Source: DASWRT01 sp036403035
Lineage (GTDB): Bacteria > Pseudomonadota > Alphaproteobacteria > ATCC43930 > CGMCC-115725
Assembly (NCBI GenBank): GCA_036403035.1
Contig: DASWRT010000252.1
Location: 1-8,449, forward strand
Direction of reading: 5' to 3'
Length of the DNA: 8,449 bases
The notes beneath the pieces were generated by a model. That model made no database searches. It saw nothing but the letters and a program-made list of their open reading frames with translations, and had not been told where the DNA came from. This document shows positions 6,889 through 8,449 of the stretch, piece by piece. Each line of letters starts with the position of its first letter. Position 1 is the stretch's first letter. The position numbers and the translations under genes are program-made.

Positions 6889-7314
6889 CAGATCAAAGGC
6901 AAGAAGCGCCACATCCTGGTCGACACGCTCGGCTTGATCCTGATGGCGCACGTCCATCCGGCGAGCACGCAAGATCACGATGGCGCTCTGCCGTTGCTCA
7001 AGGAGGCACGCCGCCTGTTCCCGTTCATCGAGCGCATCTTCGCCGACGGCGGCTATCAAGGAGGCACAACAGCCGCCGCCGTGAAGGCTCTCGGCAGTTG
7101 GGAACTGGAGATCGTCAAGCGCTCGGACCAGGCGACCGGCTTCGAAGTCTTACCGAAGCGGTGGATTGTTGAAAGAACGTTCGGATGGCTTGGACGCTGC
7201 CGTCGACTGGCGAAAGACTTCGAGAACCGCACACGCACGGCGCTTGCGTTTCTCCACCTTGCTCTCATCCGCGTCATGGTCCGACGTGTCGCAAGAGGCT
7301 CAGTTGGAACATAA
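6889..7314 (+). pseudogene. IS5-family transposase, C-terminal remnant
   Basis: About 141 codons of an IS5-family (IS427-like) DDE transposase. They begin with QIKGKKRHILVDTLGLILMA, then HPASTQDHDGA, the second catalytic Asp in IFADGGYQGG, and the catalytic Glu in RWIVERTFGWLGRCRRLAKDFE. The tail is LALIRVMVRR and the stop is at 7312-7314. The first catalytic Asp (usually in VDSxxV) and the N-terminal DNA-binding part are missing, so it cannot be an active enzyme. The frame stays open a little upstream (to an ATG at 6823), but residues before QIKG do not resemble the family and fall in the ABC remnant. Confidence 0.85.
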
Positions 7315-7331
7315 TCTTCCCGGACGGACTC
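6889..7331 (+). mobile_element. 5'-truncated IS5-family element remnant
   Basis: This is the 3' part of an insertion sequence. Recognisable transposase coding starts near 6889 and the probable right end is CCGGACGGACTC (7320-7331), which fits the look of an IS5-group terminus and is followed by TTA. The left half with the other terminal repeat is gone, and sequence left of about 6885 no longer reads as transposase. The exact left break, somewhere in 6843-6890, cannot be fixed by eye. Confidence 0.65.
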
Positions 7332-7334
7332 TTA
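7332..7334. repeat. Target-site duplication TTA, left copy
   Basis: TTA directly precedes the left terminal repeat of the complete IS and matches TTA at 8246-8248. A TNA duplication is typical of some IS5 subgroups. Both copies sit in CTTAG, so a duplication of four or five bases cannot be excluded. Confidence 0.6.
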
Positions 7335-7354
7335 GGCACCGTTTTCAGTAATCC
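7335..7354. repeat. IS terminal inverted repeat, left
   Basis: GGCACCGTTTTCAGTAATCC pairs with the reverse complement of the right repeat at 16 of 20 positions (mismatches at positions 3, 4, 6 and 15). It contains the transposase stop codon at 7345-7347. Confidence 0.8.
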
Positions 7355-8127
7355 ACGAGCACGAGCCGGTTGGCGATAAGGAAGATACAGGCTGCGGTCA
7401 GCAGTGCATCGATGATGCTCGCCAGCCTATCGCGTCTCCGATCGAGGCGCTTGTTGGCGAGGAGCCAAGCGTTTGCATGTTCGACGATGCAGCGGACAGC
7501 GCCGAGGCCGGAGCCGTGCGGCTCGCCGCTCTTGTAGCGGATGATCGGCAGGATACCATCGCGCACGCAGAGCCATCGGTTCTCGGCGCTGTCGTATCCG
7601 GCGTCGGCATAGAGCCGGGCGATGGCAACACAGACGACCAGGGCTCGGCGCAGCAGGCCGGGAAAGAGCATCGTGTCGTTCACGTTGGCGGCGGACGGCA
7701 GCGCGACGAGCGGAATGCCGTCCGTCGACACGACCACATGGTATTTGGTGCCCGGCTTGCCGCGATCGGTCGGGTTCGGACCCGTCAAGTCGCCGCCGTG
7801 CTTGGCGCGCACGCTGCAACTGTCGACCACGACATCCCAGGCTGCGGCCGCGGCTTCCGGTCCCGAGCGCACCATCCGAACGAGCACGGCATGCACCTGG
7901 CGCAGAAGGGCGGCGGCGCTCCATTCGCTCAGGCGCCGACGCAGGGTCGAACCGGATACCCGCCCCGCGCTCGCACGCAGTTCCCGCCATTGCACGCCCT
8001 CGCGCAGAAAGAACCGCAGCGTTTCGAGAACGGCCTCGGCCGGCGAGCGCGGATGCCCGCGGTCGCTGTGCGGCCCTTCAATCCGGTCGATGATGCCGGC
8101 CACCAAACATAGGGCTGTCGGTCCCAT
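7345..8127 (-). CDS. IS5-family DDE transposase
   Basis: A 260-residue transposase that cuts and joins the ends of its own element. The N-terminal third (residues 1-90) resembles the DUF4096-like region of IS5 transposases (SPAEAVLETLRFFLREGVQWRELRA, then a helical STLRRRLSEW segment). The DDE core follows: first Asp in WDVVVDSCSVRAKHGG (about residue 102), a TDRGKPGTKYHVVVSTDGIPL strand pair, second Asp in RLYADAGYDSAENRW, and Glu in IVEHANAWLLANKRLDRRRDR. The tail LTAACIFLIANRL is the usual hydrophobic end. The ATG at 8127 is preceded by GGGGAGGG, a strong ribosome site. It is uninterrupted in one frame, with no need for the frameshifting used by some IS5 relatives. It differs clearly from the adjacent remnant (IVEHANAW against IVERTFGW), so the two elements belong to different subgroups. 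Confidence 0.9.
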   Translation of the reverse strand: MGPTALCLVAGIIDRIEGPHSDRGHPRSPAEAVLETLRFFLREGVQWRELRASAGRVSGSTLRRRLSEWSAAALLRQVHAVLVRMVRSGPEAAAAAWDVVVDSCSVRAKHGGDLTGPNPTDRGKPGTKYHVVVSTDGIPLVALPSAANVNDTMLFPGLLRRALVVCVAIARLYADAGYDSAENRWLCVRDGILPIIRYKSGEPHGSGLGAVRCIVEHANAWLLANKRLDRRRDRLASIIDALLTAACIFLIANRLVLVDY

Positions 8128-8225
8128 CGTGCCCTCCCCGTGTCAATCGCACAGGGAACCTGGGCGCCTTTGCTGCCGTCCACAGCGGAGATCGCCACCG
8201 AAAATGCCGCTATCCACCACGCAGC

Positions 8226-8245
8226 GGATTTCTGAAAACCGCCCC
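8226..8245. repeat. IS terminal inverted repeat, right
   Basis: The reverse complement reads GGGGCGGTTTTCAGAAATCC and matches the left repeat. It lies about 100 bases upstream of the transposase ATG, so the interval 8128-8225 probably carries the transposase promoter. Confidence 0.8.
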
Positions 8246-8248
8246 TTA
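8246..8248. repeat. Target-site duplication TTA, right copy
   Basis: TTA directly follows the right terminal repeat and matches 7332-7334. Removing the element would rejoin CGGACGGACTC-TTA-GATCGG. Confidence 0.6.
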
Positions 8249-8285
8249 GATCGGAAACTCGTAATAGGGGCGAAACCGCGGGCGC

Positions 8286-8449
8286 TCAGGCTGGTTTGGC
8301 GGCGTCTCCGACGTGCTCGGGGAGGTCCCCGGCGGGGTGGCTGTCCGGGATGCCGAGGCGATCGCCAAGATAGCTCCAGAACGAGATGCCGAGTTTGGTA
8401 CAGGTCTCCATCAGGCCGAGGAAGGCGTCGCGGCAATCGCGGCCGGCAT
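8286..8449 (-). CDS. C-terminal fragment, possibly of an IS66-like transposase
   Basis: A leftward frame enters from the right edge and ends at the stop at 8286-8288, giving 53 residues: AGRDCRDAFLGLMETCTKLG, then ISFWSYLGDRLGIPDSHPAG and a short acidic tail. The CRDAFLGLMETCTKLGISFWSYLGDRL helix recalls the C-terminal end of some IS66-type transposases (a helix with ETCRKLG...FWxYLxDRL), but I cannot confirm the family from this length. Codon use and the amphipathic pattern look like real coding. Its place among IS debris fits a further mobile gene. Other C-termini remain possible. The start and catalytic part lie outside the window. Confidence 0.45.
   Translation of the reverse strand, partial: AGRDCRDAFLGLMETCTKLGISFWSYLGDRLGIPDSHPAGDLPEHVGDAAKPA

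Larger units (their letters stand above)
7335..8245 (-). mobile_element. Complete IS5-family insertion sequence, 911 bp
   Basis: A full element with one transposase gene (leftward) that fills most of it. Terminal inverted repeats at 7335-7354 and 8226-8245 match at 16 of 20 positions and share the core GTTTTCAG. TTA flanks both ends. The transposase stop codon lies inside the left repeat as drawn, which is compact even for an IS. Its intact gene and clean ends suggest a fairly recent insertion. Confidence 0.85.

Noticed and set aside
5394..6968. 524-codon leftward frame
   Set aside because: Only its part near 6695-6842 has the ABC reading; the rest is a shadow of the ATPase domain in the wrong frame.
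7477..8112. 211-codon rightward frame inside the complete IS
   Set aside because: Antisense to the transposase, without motifs.
1..8449. Search for a defence or other multi-gene novel system
   Set aside because: Genes are mostly housekeeping, envelope or mobile types in mixed orientation with gaps. Apart from the cut caspase-like gene, nothing resembles a sensor-effector pair.

Overview
The window is high-GC DNA whose gene content fits an alphaproteobacterium. The main pointers are a Tat-exported DUF882/YcbK-type protein, a FOXRED1-type FAD oxidoreductase, short SH3-domain secreted proteins and IS5-family elements. This lineage call is inferred from families and composition, because no marker gene is present.

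Left part (1-2679), probably envelope-directed proteins. The left edge cuts a leftward gene whose 44 visible residues are a signal peptide followed by the start of a caspase-like (peptidase C14) domain. Next on the same strand is a gene with an HExxH...H zinc-peptidase motif and one possible N-terminal membrane segment. An unusually AT-rich gene-free stretch (about 1210-1653) with a plausible sigma70-type promoter precedes a rightward secreted alpha/beta hydrolase.

Middle (2836-5258), three rightward genes. These are a DAO-superfamily FAD oxidoreductase of the FOXRED1 type (TTG start), a Tat-signal DUF882 (M15-like zinc peptidase fold) protein, and a small secreted bacterial SH3 protein. The last two are adjacent and both exported, which suggests cell-wall work. 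A gene-free region (5259-5677) holds a long imperfect inverted repeat (5507-5634) between converging genes.

Right part (5678-8449), decay and mobile DNA. An ABC exporter gene (leftward) is broken: its 5' end is lost, one extra base shifts the frame near 6693, and the ATPase switch histidine is Arg. It abuts a 5'-truncated IS5-family transposase remnant (about 6889-7331). A complete 911-bp IS5-family element follows directly (7335-8245), with 20-bp terminal inverted repeats and a TTA duplication, inserted at the outer edge of the remnant. The window closes with 53 residues of a leftward C-terminus, possibly of another transposase.

I found no tRNA, rRNA, CRISPR array, riboswitch or defence system, and no convincing sign of an undescribed multi-gene system. 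The points most worth a second look are the palindromic repeat, the layered IS insertion beside the broken ABC gene, and the HExxH protein next to a caspase-like gene.
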